In this document: positions 8,061 to 16,537 of the stretch, piece after piece
How the letters are laid out: each line of letters begins with the position of its first letter
How positions within the stretch are numbered: the stretch's first letter is position 1
Assembly: GCA_036564245.1 (NCBI GenBank)
Contig: DATCKU010000110.1
Span: 62,001 to 126,000, forward strand
DNA: 64,000 nucleotides
Reading direction: 5' to 3'
Origin: Thermasporomyces sp036564245
GTDB lineage: Bacteria > Actinomycetota > Actinomycetes > Propionibacteriales > Actinopolymorphaceae
Translations under genes and position numbers: made by a program
The notes under the pieces: generated by a model
Database searches by the model: none
Told to the model about the DNA's origin: nothing
The model's input: the letters and a program-made list of their open reading frames with translations, nothing else

Positions 8061-8143
8061 GGTATCCATGGCACGAGGCCGGCGGCTGCGCACACCGCGG
8101 TCTCGTGTCGAGACCGGATGTGGCCGGACGCGCCATGGATACC
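8061..8143 (-). promoter_or_regulatory. structured leader between rpf and ksgA (nested inverted repeats)
   Basis: GGTATCCATGGC at 8061-8072 and its exact complement at 8132-8143 close an 83-base region. Inside, CACGAG (8072-8077) can pair with CTCGTG (8101-8106). A competing hairpin GGTCTC/GAGACC lies at 8099-8115 and uses the same bases. The alternative pairings sit directly before the ksgA start. This may be an attenuator, an rpf terminator or a processing site. Confidence 0.5.
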
Positions 8144-8219
8144 GCGTCAGCGCCCACACGAGGGCGGGGTCAGACCCTCCGTGCGTGGACGAGGTGATCC
8201 CGCACCATGTACGTCACCG

Positions 8220-9353
8220 TCAGCTGTAGAGCCGGCTCCCGCACACGGGCCACGGGCTGTCGCCTTCCCGCTGGTAGAGGAGCTTGGCCCGATAGGTCTG
8301 CTCCGAGGCGGAATGGTCGATCGGATTGCCGGTGCCGCCCACCGACCGCCAGGTCGGCAGCGAGAACTGGTACAGCCCGTAGTAACCGGCTGGGTTCACC
8401 GCCTGCGGGTTGCCACCGGACTCGCACTCGGCCAGCGCGGCCCAGTTCAGGCTGTCGACACTGCCTCCGACCGACTCGACGGGCCGCTTTTTCGTCCCGA
8501 CGACGACACGCTTGGCGACCGGCTTGGAGAGCACCCGCTGCGAGATCACCGTGGTCTGCGTCGGCTTGCCGTCGACGAAGGTGATCCGCAGGACCTTCGC
8601 CTTGGTGCCTGGCTCCCCTGCCCGCTCGACCCGGCTCTCGCCTTCGTACATCGACGAGTCGTAGCTGCGGATGGTCTCGTACGGGATGGTGACGGTGACC
8701 GTGCGCGTGCGGACCGCTACACGCTTGACGATGATCGTCGTCCCGTCGGCCAGCCTCACCGAGGGTCTGGGGCTCACCCGATCGTTGCCGTCGACGGAGA
8801 CCCCGGCCGCTCGCAGCGCCTCCCGGACGGTGAGGACCGGCGCCGATATCGCGGTCCTCCTGCCGTCGTGCCTGATCACCACGCGCTTGCGGGTGTGAAC
8901 GTCCACGCTGAGGCCCTTGCGGCCAAGGCCCACGGACCGGCTCACCGACATGCGCGCGCCGGCGTACCGGAGTCCGAGGTCATTGAGCGCTTCCCCGACG
9001 CTCAATGCCGTCACCCAATGGGTCGACTTCCGCCCGTCGACCATCAGCGTGAGCGGCCGGGCGTACCGGACGGCCACCCGACTCCCGTCTCGGATGGGAG
9101 CCTGCGGGTTCGGAGCGACCAGGTCACGCTCCGAGACCCGGATGTTGGCAGAACGCAGAACGTCAGCGACGGTGCTGCCGAACGTGTGAACGGTGCGTGT
9201 CTTGCCGTCGACCGAGACGGTGACGGCCTTGTCGAATGTCGCGTACGCAGCGCCGGAAAGGCCAAGCGTGCCCGCGACGGCGATGCTGACGACGCCGATC
9301 AAACTTCTTTTCTGCACGGTGCTCCGATGCTCGAACTTCCCGGGCACGGGCAT
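8220..9353 (-). CDS. rpfB: resuscitation-promoting factor, RpfB-type (DUF348-G5-transglycosylase)
   Basis: Secreted muralytic enzyme that promotes exit from dormancy and spore or cell outgrowth. Of 377 aa, a signal/anchor segment (SLIGVVSIAVAGTLGLSGAAYA) lies at about residues 17-38. Three DUF348 repeats follow (VTVSVDGKTRTVHTFGSTVA; LTLMVDGRKSTHWV; a third around VVIRHDGRRTAISA), then a G5 domain (about 225-300). The C-terminal Rpf lysozyme-like domain has LNWAALAECESGGNPQAVN with the catalytic Glu, then YYGLYQFSLPTWRSVGG. The ATG at 9353 is chosen because it directly precedes the signal segment; the ribosome-binding site is weak. It is first in the rpf-ksgA-ispE unit. Confidence 0.93.
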   Translation of the reverse strand: MPVPGKFEHRSTVQKRSLIGVVSIAVAGTLGLSGAAYATFDKAVTVSVDGKTRTVHTFGSTVADVLRSANIRVSERDLVAPNPQAPIRDGSRVAVRYARPLTLMVDGRKSTHWVTALSVGEALNDLGLRYAGARMSVSRSVGLGRKGLSVDVHTRKRVVIRHDGRRTAISAPVLTVREALRAAGVSVDGNDRVSPRPSVRLADGTTIIVKRVAVRTRTVTVTIPYETIRSYDSSMYEGESRVERAGEPGTKAKVLRITFVDGKPTQTTVISQRVLSKPVAKRVVVGTKKRPVESVGGSVDSLNWAALAECESGGNPQAVNPAGYYGLYQFSLPTWRSVGGTGNPIDHSASEQTYRAKLLYQREGDSPWPVCGSRLYS

Positions 9354-9604
9354 ACGGACGGCGCCAGATGTGGCAGGTGCCGGCGCCCTCTCCCTCCCCT
9401 TAAAAGGGCTGCCGGCCGGGCTGACAAAGAGCCCGCCCGCGCGTGGAACGCCGTGCAAAACCCCCCTGTACGCCGCCCGAGGGTGTGCGCTTACCCGGTA
9501 ATCCCGGGCTCGCAAAACTGCCCGCCCTCGGCCAACGTTCCGAGACGATACGTGGACTTATCGGAGATAAACAAATCAGTGTGGAATTTCTCACTCTTCA
9601 GCAA

Positions 9605-9616
9605 AATGACCACGTT
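9605..9616 (+). repeat. AATGACCACGTT motif copy (exact)
   Basis: Exact 12-base match to the copies at 6120, 36675 and 44077 but in opposite orientation, 252 bp upstream of the rpf start. With copy A past ispE it brackets the rpf-ksgA-ispE unit. Confidence 0.6.
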
Positions 9617-10182
9617 CACCCAGCCAATCGGAGCGATCAATACTCGATCTCGGGTATTCGGCCGTGTTTCGTGCGTTGACCTGGCCATTTGCAGTGTGAA
9701 GGAGTAAAGCAGAGGCGCTGGATCCCGGGGTCATGTCACGGCTCTTTTGACACCGCGGTCCAGCCCCGGCTGAGAACTCTCACACGGCACTCCCCGCCGT
9801 GAGGTGGCCCGCTGACCGGTCTCACGCCTTGCCTAATGAGGGATAAATCGGACAATTACCCCCGACAACTCCACCACGCGGGGAAACGAGCCCTCGTGAA
9901 GCGGCACAAAGGGTCCCGTCGGGAGCGGACAAAACGGACATTGGGTTCCAACCGGGCGTACGCAGGCTGCACGTCTTCCGTGCTATTTCCTTTCGAGAGC
10001 ACGACTCCGGCTACGTGATGTGAAGGCCCTTTTCGTACCCCGTGATTTCCGCACTCGATGATTGAGACGGTCTCGGGATCCGGCGGGTTCTGGGCGTCGA
10101 CCCATTTCCTCCGGCCTTACGGATCTCGTGCGCCATCTGTGGCAATCGATCTGCGACACGACGCGTCCGGACTCGGCCACCA

Positions 10183-10255
10183 TTTTCCACAACCGACGGC
10201 CGGGATTTTCCACAGCCAACGGTCGGCCGATTTCCACAGCCATCGATCCACAGGC
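10183..10255. repeat. three ~24-bp tandem repeats carrying DnaA-box-like 9-mers
   Basis: Units start at 10183, 10206 and about 10230 and share TTTTCCACA-(A/G)-CC-N-ACGG. Each contains TTTTCCACA or ATTTCCACA, one or two mismatches from the DnaA box TTATCCACA; a fourth, CGATCCACA, is at 10244-10252. No dnaA or dnaN is nearby, so this is not an obvious origin. Confidence 0.45.
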
Positions 10256-10371
10256 TTCACATGAGCCGGAATTCCGCATTCCGTAGACGCCCTATTCGCT
10301 GCGTGAATCGCGACCGGACTGACGAATGCCGAGCGCCAAAAAAGCCCAGGTCAGATACAAAAAGGCCACGT

Positions 10372-10383
10372 AACGTGGTCACT
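10372..10383 (-). repeat. motif copy overlapping the stop of the CNNM/CorC gene
   Basis: Reads AACGTGGTCACT on the + strand, one mismatch from the consensus. The TGA stop of the gene at 10379 is part of the motif (AAGTGACCACGTT in gene sense). The flanking CCACGT-A-ACGTGG forms a small perfect dyad at 10366-10378. Confidence 0.5.
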
Positions 10384-11752
10384 TGCGAACATGGCTTGCC
10401 GGAATGTCGACGGCTTTCGTCTCCGGCCGGGACGAGTCCGAGTCGCTCGACTCGACGGCGGGCTCGGCCGCGGCGGGGCTCGCCGTGAACCGGAGCCGCG
10501 CCACCCGCCGGCCATCCAGCTCGATCACGGTGAACGTGTGTCCTTCGTACTCCACCGAGTCGCCGACCGACGGCACCCGGCCGAGCCGCGCGATCACGAA
10601 CCCGGCCACCGTCTCGTACGGCCCGTCCGGGATCCGCACCCCGGTCTCCTCCTTGAAGTCGTCAAGGCCCAGCCGTCCGTCGACCTCCACGTCACCGGAC
10701 ACCAGCCGACGCGACGTCGCCTCCACCGCGGTGTCGTATTCGTCCCGAATGTCCCCGATCAGCTCCTCGACCAGGTCCTCGAGGGTCACGATGCCGGCCG
10801 TACCGCCGTACTCGTCGAGCACGATCGCAAGGTGCTGACGCGACGCGCGCATCTCGGTCAGCGCGGTCAGGACCCGCTTGGTGCCGGGCAGGAAGAGCAC
10901 GTCACGGGCGAGGTCACCGACCCGCACCGAGCGGCTCACGAGCTCCGGGTCGAGAAGATCGCGCACGTGGACGAAGCCCACGATGTCGTCGGCTGAGTCA
11001 CGAACCACGGGGTAGCGGGAGTGTGGACGTTCCGTCACGAACTTCACCGTCCGGAACACCGGGGTGTCCGCATCGAGGAAGTCCACTTCCGTCCGGGGCA
11101 GCATCACCTCACGCAACTGCCGGTTCCCGGCAGCGAACACGTCGTCGACGATCGCCCGCTCCTCCTCGCTCAGCGCCTCGTGCCCGGAGACCAGCTCCCG
11201 CAGCTCCTCGTCGCTCATCTGCTCCCGACCGACCTGCGGATCGCCACCCAGCATGCGCACGACGAGGTTGGTGGACTGCGACAGCGACCAGATCATCGGT
11301 CGGCAGATCCGAGCCACCCGGTAGATGAGCGGCCCGAGCGCCAGGGCGAAGACCTCGGCGTTCTGGAGCGCGAGCCGCTTGGCCGCGAGCTCGCCGAGCA
11401 CGATCGAGACGTACGACACCGCCAACGTGATGAGCACGACCGCAGCTGGCCCGGCCGCCGCGGGCGGCACGCCCCACCCCTCGAACACCGGGGCGAGCTG
11501 GGAGGACAGGTTCGCCCCTGCGAACGCGGCGGCGAGGAAGCCGCACAAGGTGACGCCGATCTGGACCGCCGAGAGGAACAGGTTGGGGTCTTGGTGCAGC
11601 CGTGCCACACGCTCGCCGCGTCGACCACGTTGCGCCAGAGCCTTGACCTGGCCCTCACGCAGCGCCACCAGTGCGATCTCGGCGGCCGCGAACACACCAC
11701 CGATCACGATGAAGATCAGGGCCAGTCCGACATTGGCCAGGACACTGTTCAT
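10379..11752 (-). CDS. CNNM/CorC-type CBS-domain membrane protein (hemolysin family)
   Basis: A 457-aa inner-membrane protein. The DUF21/CNNM transmembrane domain covers about residues 1-200 (MNSVLANVGLALIFIVIGGV, then GVTLCGFLAAAFAG and LITLAVSYVSIVLGELAAK). A CBS pair follows at about 215-340 (VMLPRTEVDFLDADTPV; FLPGTKRVLTALTEMR), and a CorC-type domain ends the protein (EVDGRLGLDDFKEETG, FTVIELDGRRVARLRF). Family members act in Mg2+/Co2+ efflux or homeostasis. It is monocistronic in the window and is divergent from galT. Confidence 0.9.
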   Translation of the reverse strand: MNSVLANVGLALIFIVIGGVFAAAEIALVALREGQVKALAQRGRRGERVARLHQDPNLFLSAVQIGVTLCGFLAAAFAGANLSSQLAPVFEGWGVPPAAAGPAAVVLITLAVSYVSIVLGELAAKRLALQNAEVFALALGPLIYRVARICRPMIWSLSQSTNLVVRMLGGDPQVGREQMSDEELRELVSGHEALSEEERAIVDDVFAAGNRQLREVMLPRTEVDFLDADTPVFRTVKFVTERPHSRYPVVRDSADDIVGFVHVRDLLDPELVSRSVRVGDLARDVLFLPGTKRVLTALTEMRASRQHLAIVLDEYGGTAGIVTLEDLVEELIGDIRDEYDTAVEATSRRLVSGDVEVDGRLGLDDFKEETGVRIPDGPYETVAGFVIARLGRVPSVGDSVEYEGHTFTVIELDGRRVARLRFTASPAAAEPAVESSDSDSSRPETKAVDIPASHVRK

Positions 11753-12078
11753 TTCCGCGCGTCACCGCCCGGTCGAGGGCGTGGCGCCCGGCGCGGGACG
11801 ACACGTCTCGCCCCGGCGCCAGCCAGTTGTCACCATGACCCAAGAGTATGGCGAGTCCGAGAAGCCAGCCGGCCGCGATAGGTTCAGGAGGGTTTCCGTG
11901 CGCATCGAAGCTTTGGCGAGGTACGACGAGTAGGGCCGGGTGGCACCGGATGACGCGTAGTTCCGAAGAGCAACCCCTGAACCCTCGCCCTCTGAGCACC
12001 GGCGAGGGCGGTTCCGGGAGCCGACCGTCGTCCCCAGACCCCCGTGGGAACGGGGCATCGGGGCACTCGCACGTCTCC

Positions 12079-13236
12079 GTGCGGAAGATCACGACGCGGC
12101 TCGCCGATGGCCGAGAGCTGATCTACTTCGACGAGGGGGATCGTGGAGATCGCGCCGTCGTCGACCAACGCGAGCTGCCACCCCGGGCCAGCGGCTCGGA
12201 GCTGCGCTACGACGCGCTGCTCGACGAGTGGGTCGCCGTCGCCTCGCACCGGCAGGACCGGACCTTCCTCCCCCCGCCAGACCAGTGCCCGCTGTGCCCC
12301 TCGGCGCCTGGTCGGCTGACCGAGATTCCCGCCGACTCGTACGACGTGGTGGTGTTCGAGAACCGCTTCCCGTCCTTTGCCACCCACCCTGCGACCACTC
12401 CGGCGGCCGACGCTGCGACCGACATCGGCAGCGACGCCTCGCCGAACCCGGACGGATCCTCCCTGGTGGTCGACCCGGACCTGGAGCCGTTCGCTCGCCG
12501 GCCCGGCGCGGGACGATGCGAGGTCGTCTGCTTCACCTCCCAGCACGACACGCACTTCGCCTCGCTCACACCCCAGCGCGTGCGTACGGTCATGGAGGCG
12601 TGGGCGGACCGAACGGCCGAGCTCAGCGCGCGTCCCGAGGTCGCCCAGGTCTTCTGCTTCGAGAATCGCGGCGAGGAGATCGGGGTCACCTTGCACCACC
12701 CGCACGGGCAGATCTACGCGTACCCGTTCGTGACCCCGCGGACCAGGCAGATGCTCGCCTCGGTCGAGCGGTACGCCGCCCGCACGGGGCGCAACCTCTT
12801 CGAGGATCTCGTCGCCGCCGAGCGTCAAGAGGGCACCCGGGTGGTCGCCGAGTCCACGTACTGGACGGCCTTCGTACCCTCTGCGGCGCGCTGGCCGGTC
12901 GAGGTCCACCTCTACCCCAGGCGCCGGGTGCCCGACCTGCCTGCGCTCACCGACGCCGAACGCGACGACTTCGGCCCGCTCTACCTGCGGATCCTGCGCG
13001 CGCTGGACGACTACTTCGACGGAGCCGGGCCGCTTCCCTACATCGCGGCGTGGCATCAGGCGCCCGTCCAGGAGGACAGGCGCCGGCTCGCGGCCCTCCA
13101 CCTGCAGGTGTTCTCGATCCGCCGAGCGCCCGGCAAGCTCAAGTACCTCGCCGGTTCGGAGTCGGCCATGGGCGTCTGGATCAACGACGTCCGTCCGGAA
13201 GCCATCGCCGCCCGACTGCGGGAGCTCGCGAGATGA
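12079..13236 (+). CDS. galT: galactose-1-phosphate uridylyltransferase
   Basis: Leloir pathway enzyme exchanging UMP between UDP-glucose and galactose-1-phosphate. Of 385 aa, the start VRKITTRLADGRELIYFDEG is typical of actinobacterial GalT. CPLCP supplies the structural metal site, ENRFPSF matches the substrate loop, and the active-site HHPHGQIYAYPF carries the catalytic His. WHQAPVQEDRRRLAALHLQVFSIRR lies near the C-terminus. The GTG at 12079 fits family N-termini; an ATG at 11950 in frame would add 43 poorly conserved residues. Its stop overlaps galE by ATGA. Confidence 0.94.
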   Translation: MRKITTRLADGRELIYFDEGDRGDRAVVDQRELPPRASGSELRYDALLDEWVAVASHRQDRTFLPPPDQCPLCPSAPGRLTEIPADSYDVVVFENRFPSFATHPATTPAADAATDIGSDASPNPDGSSLVVDPDLEPFARRPGAGRCEVVCFTSQHDTHFASLTPQRVRTVMEAWADRTAELSARPEVAQVFCFENRGEEIGVTLHHPHGQIYAYPFVTPRTRQMLASVERYAARTGRNLFEDLVAAERQEGTRVVAESTYWTAFVPSAARWPVEVHLYPRRRVPDLPALTDAERDDFGPLYLRILRALDDYFDGAGPLPYIAAWHQAPVQEDRRRLAALHLQVFSIRRAPGKLKYLAGSESAMGVWINDVRPEAIAARLRELAR

Positions 13237-14219
13237 GGCTTCTCGTCACCGGCGGTGCCGGATACATCGGCAGCGTGGTCACGGCTCTGCTGCTCGAAGC
13301 CGGTCACCGGGTCACGGTGCTCGACGACTGCTCCACAGGGCATCCCGACGCCGTTCCCGAGGGGGCCGAGCTGGTGCGCACCGGCATCGACCAGGTCGGC
13401 AGTGTGCTCGACGCGTCGTACGACGGGGTGCTGCACTTCGCCGCCAAGTCGCTCGTCCCCGAATCCGTCCAGCATCCCGACCGCTACTGGCGCACCAACG
13501 TGTGCGGCTCGCTCGCGTTGCTCGACGCCATGCGCCAGCACGGCGTACGCCGGATCGTCTTCTCCTCGACCGCCGCGACGTACGGCGAGCCCCCGACCAT
13601 GCCGATCACCGAAGACACCCCGGCGGTGCCGACGAACCCGTACGGCGCCTCCAAACTCGCCGTCGACCGGATGCTGGAAGCCGAAGCCGCCGCGTACGGT
13701 CTTGCGGCGGCGAGCCTGCGGTACTTCAACGTCGCAGGCGCGTACGGCCGCTTCGGCGAGCGTCACGACCCCGAGACGCACCTGATCCCGAACCTGCTCG
13801 CGGTCGCCGCCGGCTGGCGCGAGCAGGCGCAGCTCTTCGGCACCGACTACCCGACCCGGGACGGGACGGCCGTACGTGACTACATCCACGTGCTGGATCT
13901 GGCCGAGGCACACGTCCAGGCACTGGATGCGGTGCGCCCCGGCGAGCATCTCGTCTGCAACCTGGGCACCGGCACCGGCTCGACCGTGCGGGAGGTCCTG
14001 GACGCCGTACGCCGGGTGACCGGCCGACCAGTCCCCGTCTCCCTCCGTCCACGCCGGCCAGGTGACCCGCCGACCCTGGTGGCATCCAACGACCGGGCAC
14101 GTGCGACGTTGGGGTGGGAACCCCGGCGCGACCTCGACCAGATGGTCGCCGACGCCTGGCGGTTCCTGTGTGAGCGTTCGAGCCACAACGCTGGGAGTCC
14201 TCATGGTGAATCTGCCTGA
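13233..14219 (+). CDS. galE: UDP-glucose 4-epimerase
   Basis: Extended short-chain dehydrogenase of 328 aa interconverting UDP-galactose and UDP-glucose. The NAD motif is LLVTGGAGYIGSVV at the N-terminus; SSTAATYGEP and the catalytic NPYGASKLAVD (Tyr/Lys) follow, then LRYFNVAGAYG, RDYIHVLDLAEAHV and LGWEPRRDL. The ATG overlaps the galT stop and the gene itself overlaps galK by 17 bp, so galTEK are one translationally linked unit. Confidence 0.95.
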   Translation: MRLLVTGGAGYIGSVVTALLLEAGHRVTVLDDCSTGHPDAVPEGAELVRTGIDQVGSVLDASYDGVLHFAAKSLVPESVQHPDRYWRTNVCGSLALLDAMRQHGVRRIVFSSTAATYGEPPTMPITEDTPAVPTNPYGASKLAVDRMLEAEAAAYGLAAASLRYFNVAGAYGRFGERHDPETHLIPNLLAVAAGWREQAQLFGTDYPTRDGTAVRDYIHVLDLAEAHVQALDAVRPGEHLVCNLGTGTGSTVREVLDAVRRVTGRPVPVSLRPRRPGDPPTLVASNDRARATLGWEPRRDLDQMVADAWRFLCERSSHNAGSPHGESA

Positions 14220-15366
14220 TCGGTTCGCCCAGGTCTTCGAGCGCGAACCGGACGGTGTCTGGGCCGCGCCAGGCCGGGTCAACCTGATCGGTGAGCACAC
14301 CGACTACAACGACGGGTTCGTCCTGCCGCTGGCACTGCCGCAGGGCGTCCTCGCTGCGGTGGCCAAGCGGGACGACGGCATGGTGCGCATGGCGTCGGAG
14401 CAGGTCGAGGGACGCGTCGAGACCGCGGTGGGCCAGCTCCGGCCAGCGAGCGCCACGGAGGGCGTCGCCCAAGGCTGGGCGAGCTACGTCGCGGGCGTGG
14501 TCTGGTCGCTTCGCGACGCGGGCCACGACGTCGGTGGGGTCGACATCCTGGTCGACGGCGACGTCCCGCTGGGCGCCGGGCTCTCGTCCTCGGCCGCGCT
14601 CGAGTGCGCGACGGCTCTCGCACTCACCGACCTCTACGGACTGGACGTCGACCGGCCGACGCTCGCGCGGATCGCGCAACGTGCCGAGAACGTCTTCGTG
14701 GGGGTTCCGTGCGGGATCATGGACCAGTCGGCCGCCCTGCTCTGCACCCGCGACCACGCGCTCTTCCTGGACACGCGCACCCTGCAGACCGAGCAGGTCC
14801 CGCTGCGTCTGGCGCAGGACGGCCTGAGTCTCCTGGTGATCGACACCCGGGCGCCGCACCGGCTGGTGGACGGGGAGTACGCGGCTCGGCGCCGCACGTG
14901 TGAGCAAGCCGCGGCCGCCCTGGGCATCCCGGCACTACGGGATCTCGACACCGACACCCTCGAGGACGCGCTGGCGCGGCTGCCGGACGAGACGTCCAGG
15001 CGCCGGGTGCGTCACGTGGTGACCGAGAACGACCGGGTACGGCAGACGGTGGAACGGCTGCGCGCCGATCCCGGTGCCGCTCGCGAGATCGGACCGCTGC
15101 TCACGGCCTCGCACGTGTCGTTGCGAGACGACTACGAGGTGACCGTGCCCGAGCTCGACACCGCGGTCGACGCGGCGCTGGATGCCGGTGCGCTGGGTGC
15201 CCGCATGACCGGTGGTGGGTTCGGTGGCTGCGTGATCGCGCTCGTCGAGGCGGAGGCCGCGGACTCGGTCGCCAAGCGTGTGGCAGCGGCGTTCCGCTCG
15301 CACGGTTTCGCCGAGCCCGTATGGTTCGTCGCCGAGGCCTCGGCCGGTGCCCGCCGCTTGGCCTGA
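14203..15366 (+). CDS. galK: galactokinase
   Basis: GHMP kinase phosphorylating alpha-D-galactose at C1. Of 387 aa, the signature PGRVNLIGEHTDYNDGFVLP is at about residues 22-41. The ATP loop VPLGAGLSSSAALECA, VGVPCGIMDQSAAL (catalytic Asp) and MTGGGFGGCVIALV are all present. The ATG at 14203 follows GGGAG and starts inside galE. The formylglycine-generating enzyme gene begins 19 bp after its stop. Confidence 0.96.
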   Translation: MVNLPDRFAQVFEREPDGVWAAPGRVNLIGEHTDYNDGFVLPLALPQGVLAAVAKRDDGMVRMASEQVEGRVETAVGQLRPASATEGVAQGWASYVAGVVWSLRDAGHDVGGVDILVDGDVPLGAGLSSSAALECATALALTDLYGLDVDRPTLARIAQRAENVFVGVPCGIMDQSAALLCTRDHALFLDTRTLQTEQVPLRLAQDGLSLLVIDTRAPHRLVDGEYAARRRTCEQAAAALGIPALRDLDTDTLEDALARLPDETSRRRVRHVVTENDRVRQTVERLRADPGAAREIGPLLTASHVSLRDDYEVTVPELDTAVDAALDAGALGARMTGGGFGGCVIALVEAEAADSVAKRVAAAFRSHGFAEPVWFVAEASAGARRLA

Positions 15367-15385
15367 CGGGGAACGGAGGCTTTCG

Positions 15386-16363
15386 ATGTCGGCCTGTTGT
15401 TCGCCTTCAGCTGGTTCGAGTGACGCGTCGCCCGCCGCGGGCCAGGAAGTCGAGCTGCCGTTCGCGATACCCGAGCGAGACCCCCGGACGGTCGCGCGTG
15501 GGATGGTGAAGATCTCCGGCGGCGAGTTCCTGATGGGCGGGGACGATCCCGACGCGTTTCCCGACGACGGTGAGGGTCCCGTGCGACGGGTTCGCGTCTC
15601 GCCGTTCCTCATCGACGCGACCACCGTGACCAACCGTCAGTTCGCCAGCTTCGTCAAGGCGACCGGTTACGTCACCGAGGCGGAGCGGTTCGGCTGGTCG
15701 TTCGTCTTCCACCTGTTCGTGGGGCCCGAGCAACGGCGCTACGTCATGGACGCGACGGTGCCGGACGCGCCCTGGTGGCTCGGTGTCAAAGGTGCCAACT
15801 GGCGGGCGCCTGAGGGACCGGGCAGCGACATCTCCACGCGGCCGCACCATCCGGTGGTGCACGTGTCCTGGCGCGATGCGTACGCCTATGCCCGCTGGGC
15901 CGGCAAGCGGCTGCCGACCGAAGCGGAATGGGAGTTCGCCGCGCGGGGCGGACTCTCACGTGCCCGCTACGCGTGGGGTGACGAGCTCACCCCTCGCGGC
16001 CGGCACCGCTGCAACATCTGGCAGGGACGCTTCCCGCACGTCAACACCGCAGACGACGGGTACGTGGGTACGGCACCGGTGAAGTCCTTTCCGCCGAACG
16101 GGTTCGGCTTGTACGAGGTGGCCGGCAACGTCTGGGAGTGGTGCGCCGACTGGTGGAGTACGAGCTGGCACGTACCCGAGTCGCCCGAGACGCGGATCGA
16201 TCCGAAGGGGCCGGAGTCGGGCGACGCGAAGGTCATGCGGGGTGGCAGTTACCTCTGCCATGCGTCGTACTGCAACCGGTACCGCGTTGCGGCACGTACC
16301 AAGAACACGCCGGACAGCTCGTCCGGAAATCTCGGCTTCCGCTGCGCTGCCGACCTTCCATGA
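15386..16363 (+). CDS. formylglycine-generating enzyme (sulfatase-maturating, aerobic type)
   Basis: Oxidises the Cys of CxPxR motifs in type I sulfatases to formylglycine using O2 and a copper site. Of 325 aa, the fold matches FGE-sulfatase: GGEFLMGGDDPDAF, VTNRQFASFVKATGYVTEAE, HHPVVHVSWRDAYAYARWAG, RLPTEAEWEFAARGG, FPPNGFGLYEVAGNVWEWCAD. Near the C-terminus GGSYLCHASYCNRYRVAAR holds the two copper-binding cysteines of true FGE, followed by NTPDSSSGNLGFRCA. The ATG at 15386 follows GGAGG. It lies 19 bp behind galK and appears co-transcribed, but no sulfatase gene lies in the window. Confidence 0.9.
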   Translation: MSACCSPSAGSSDASPAAGQEVELPFAIPERDPRTVARGMVKISGGEFLMGGDDPDAFPDDGEGPVRRVRVSPFLIDATTVTNRQFASFVKATGYVTEAERFGWSFVFHLFVGPEQRRYVMDATVPDAPWWLGVKGANWRAPEGPGSDISTRPHHPVVHVSWRDAYAYARWAGKRLPTEAEWEFAARGGLSRARYAWGDELTPRGRHRCNIWQGRFPHVNTADDGYVGTAPVKSFPPNGFGLYEVAGNVWEWCADWWSTSWHVPESPETRIDPKGPESGDAKVMRGGSYLCHASYCNRYRVAARTKNTPDSSSGNLGFRCAADLP

Positions 16364-16378
16364 CGTTCTTGCCAGATG

Positions 16379-16409
16379 TCCGGCCGAGCCGTTTCGATGC
16401 CCGGCCGGA
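16379..16409 (+). terminator. hairpin terminator after the gal-FGE operon
   Basis: Perfect 8-bp arms TCCGGCCG (16379-16386) and CGGCCGGA (16402-16409) with a 15-base loop, 16 bp after the FGE stop. Confidence 0.6.
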
Positions 16410-16537
16410 TCGATCCCATGCCACGTGTTGAGCTGAGCCCTTCCAGTCCTCAGCCGATTCGGCTCTGCGCCAGGCACAAGGGACGTCCTCGAAAAACCGC
16501 GTGATCGGTCATGGCGCTGTGCCGCAGAATGGCCGAC

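Larger units (their letters stand above)
9354..10378. other. 1-kb non-coding region upstream of rpf
   Basis: No convincing gene in 1025 bp. On the rpf strand there are several small hairpins (for example around 9761-9772 and 9778-9802) and AT-richer stretches near 9550-9660 and 9830-9860, consistent with a long regulated rpf leader. I looked for the cyclic-di-AMP (ydaO) riboswitch that often precedes cell-wall hydrolases in actinomycetes and did not find its conserved GGGGTGAAT block. The region also contains a motif copy at 9605 and a DnaA-box-like repeat cluster at 10183-10255. Confidence 0.4.

Noticed and set aside
8118..9707. Long plus-strand frame opposite rpf
   Set aside because: Arg/His/Pro-rich translation is typical of an antisense shadow; rpf on the other strand has complete domains.
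9354..9860. Cyclic-di-AMP (ydaO) riboswitch upstream of rpf
   Set aside because: Expected from the known association with wall hydrolases in actinomycetes, but the conserved GGGGTGAAT and GCCGAATCC blocks are not found on the rpf strand.
10183..10255. Chromosomal origin (oriC)
   Set aside because: DnaA-box-like sites are present, but there is no dnaA, dnaN or AT-rich unwinding region and the sites deviate from the actinobacterial TTGTCCACA.
12228..13232. Large extension of GalE upstream of 13233
   Set aside because: It overlaps galT in another frame and the canonical GalE start with ATGA coupling is at 13233.
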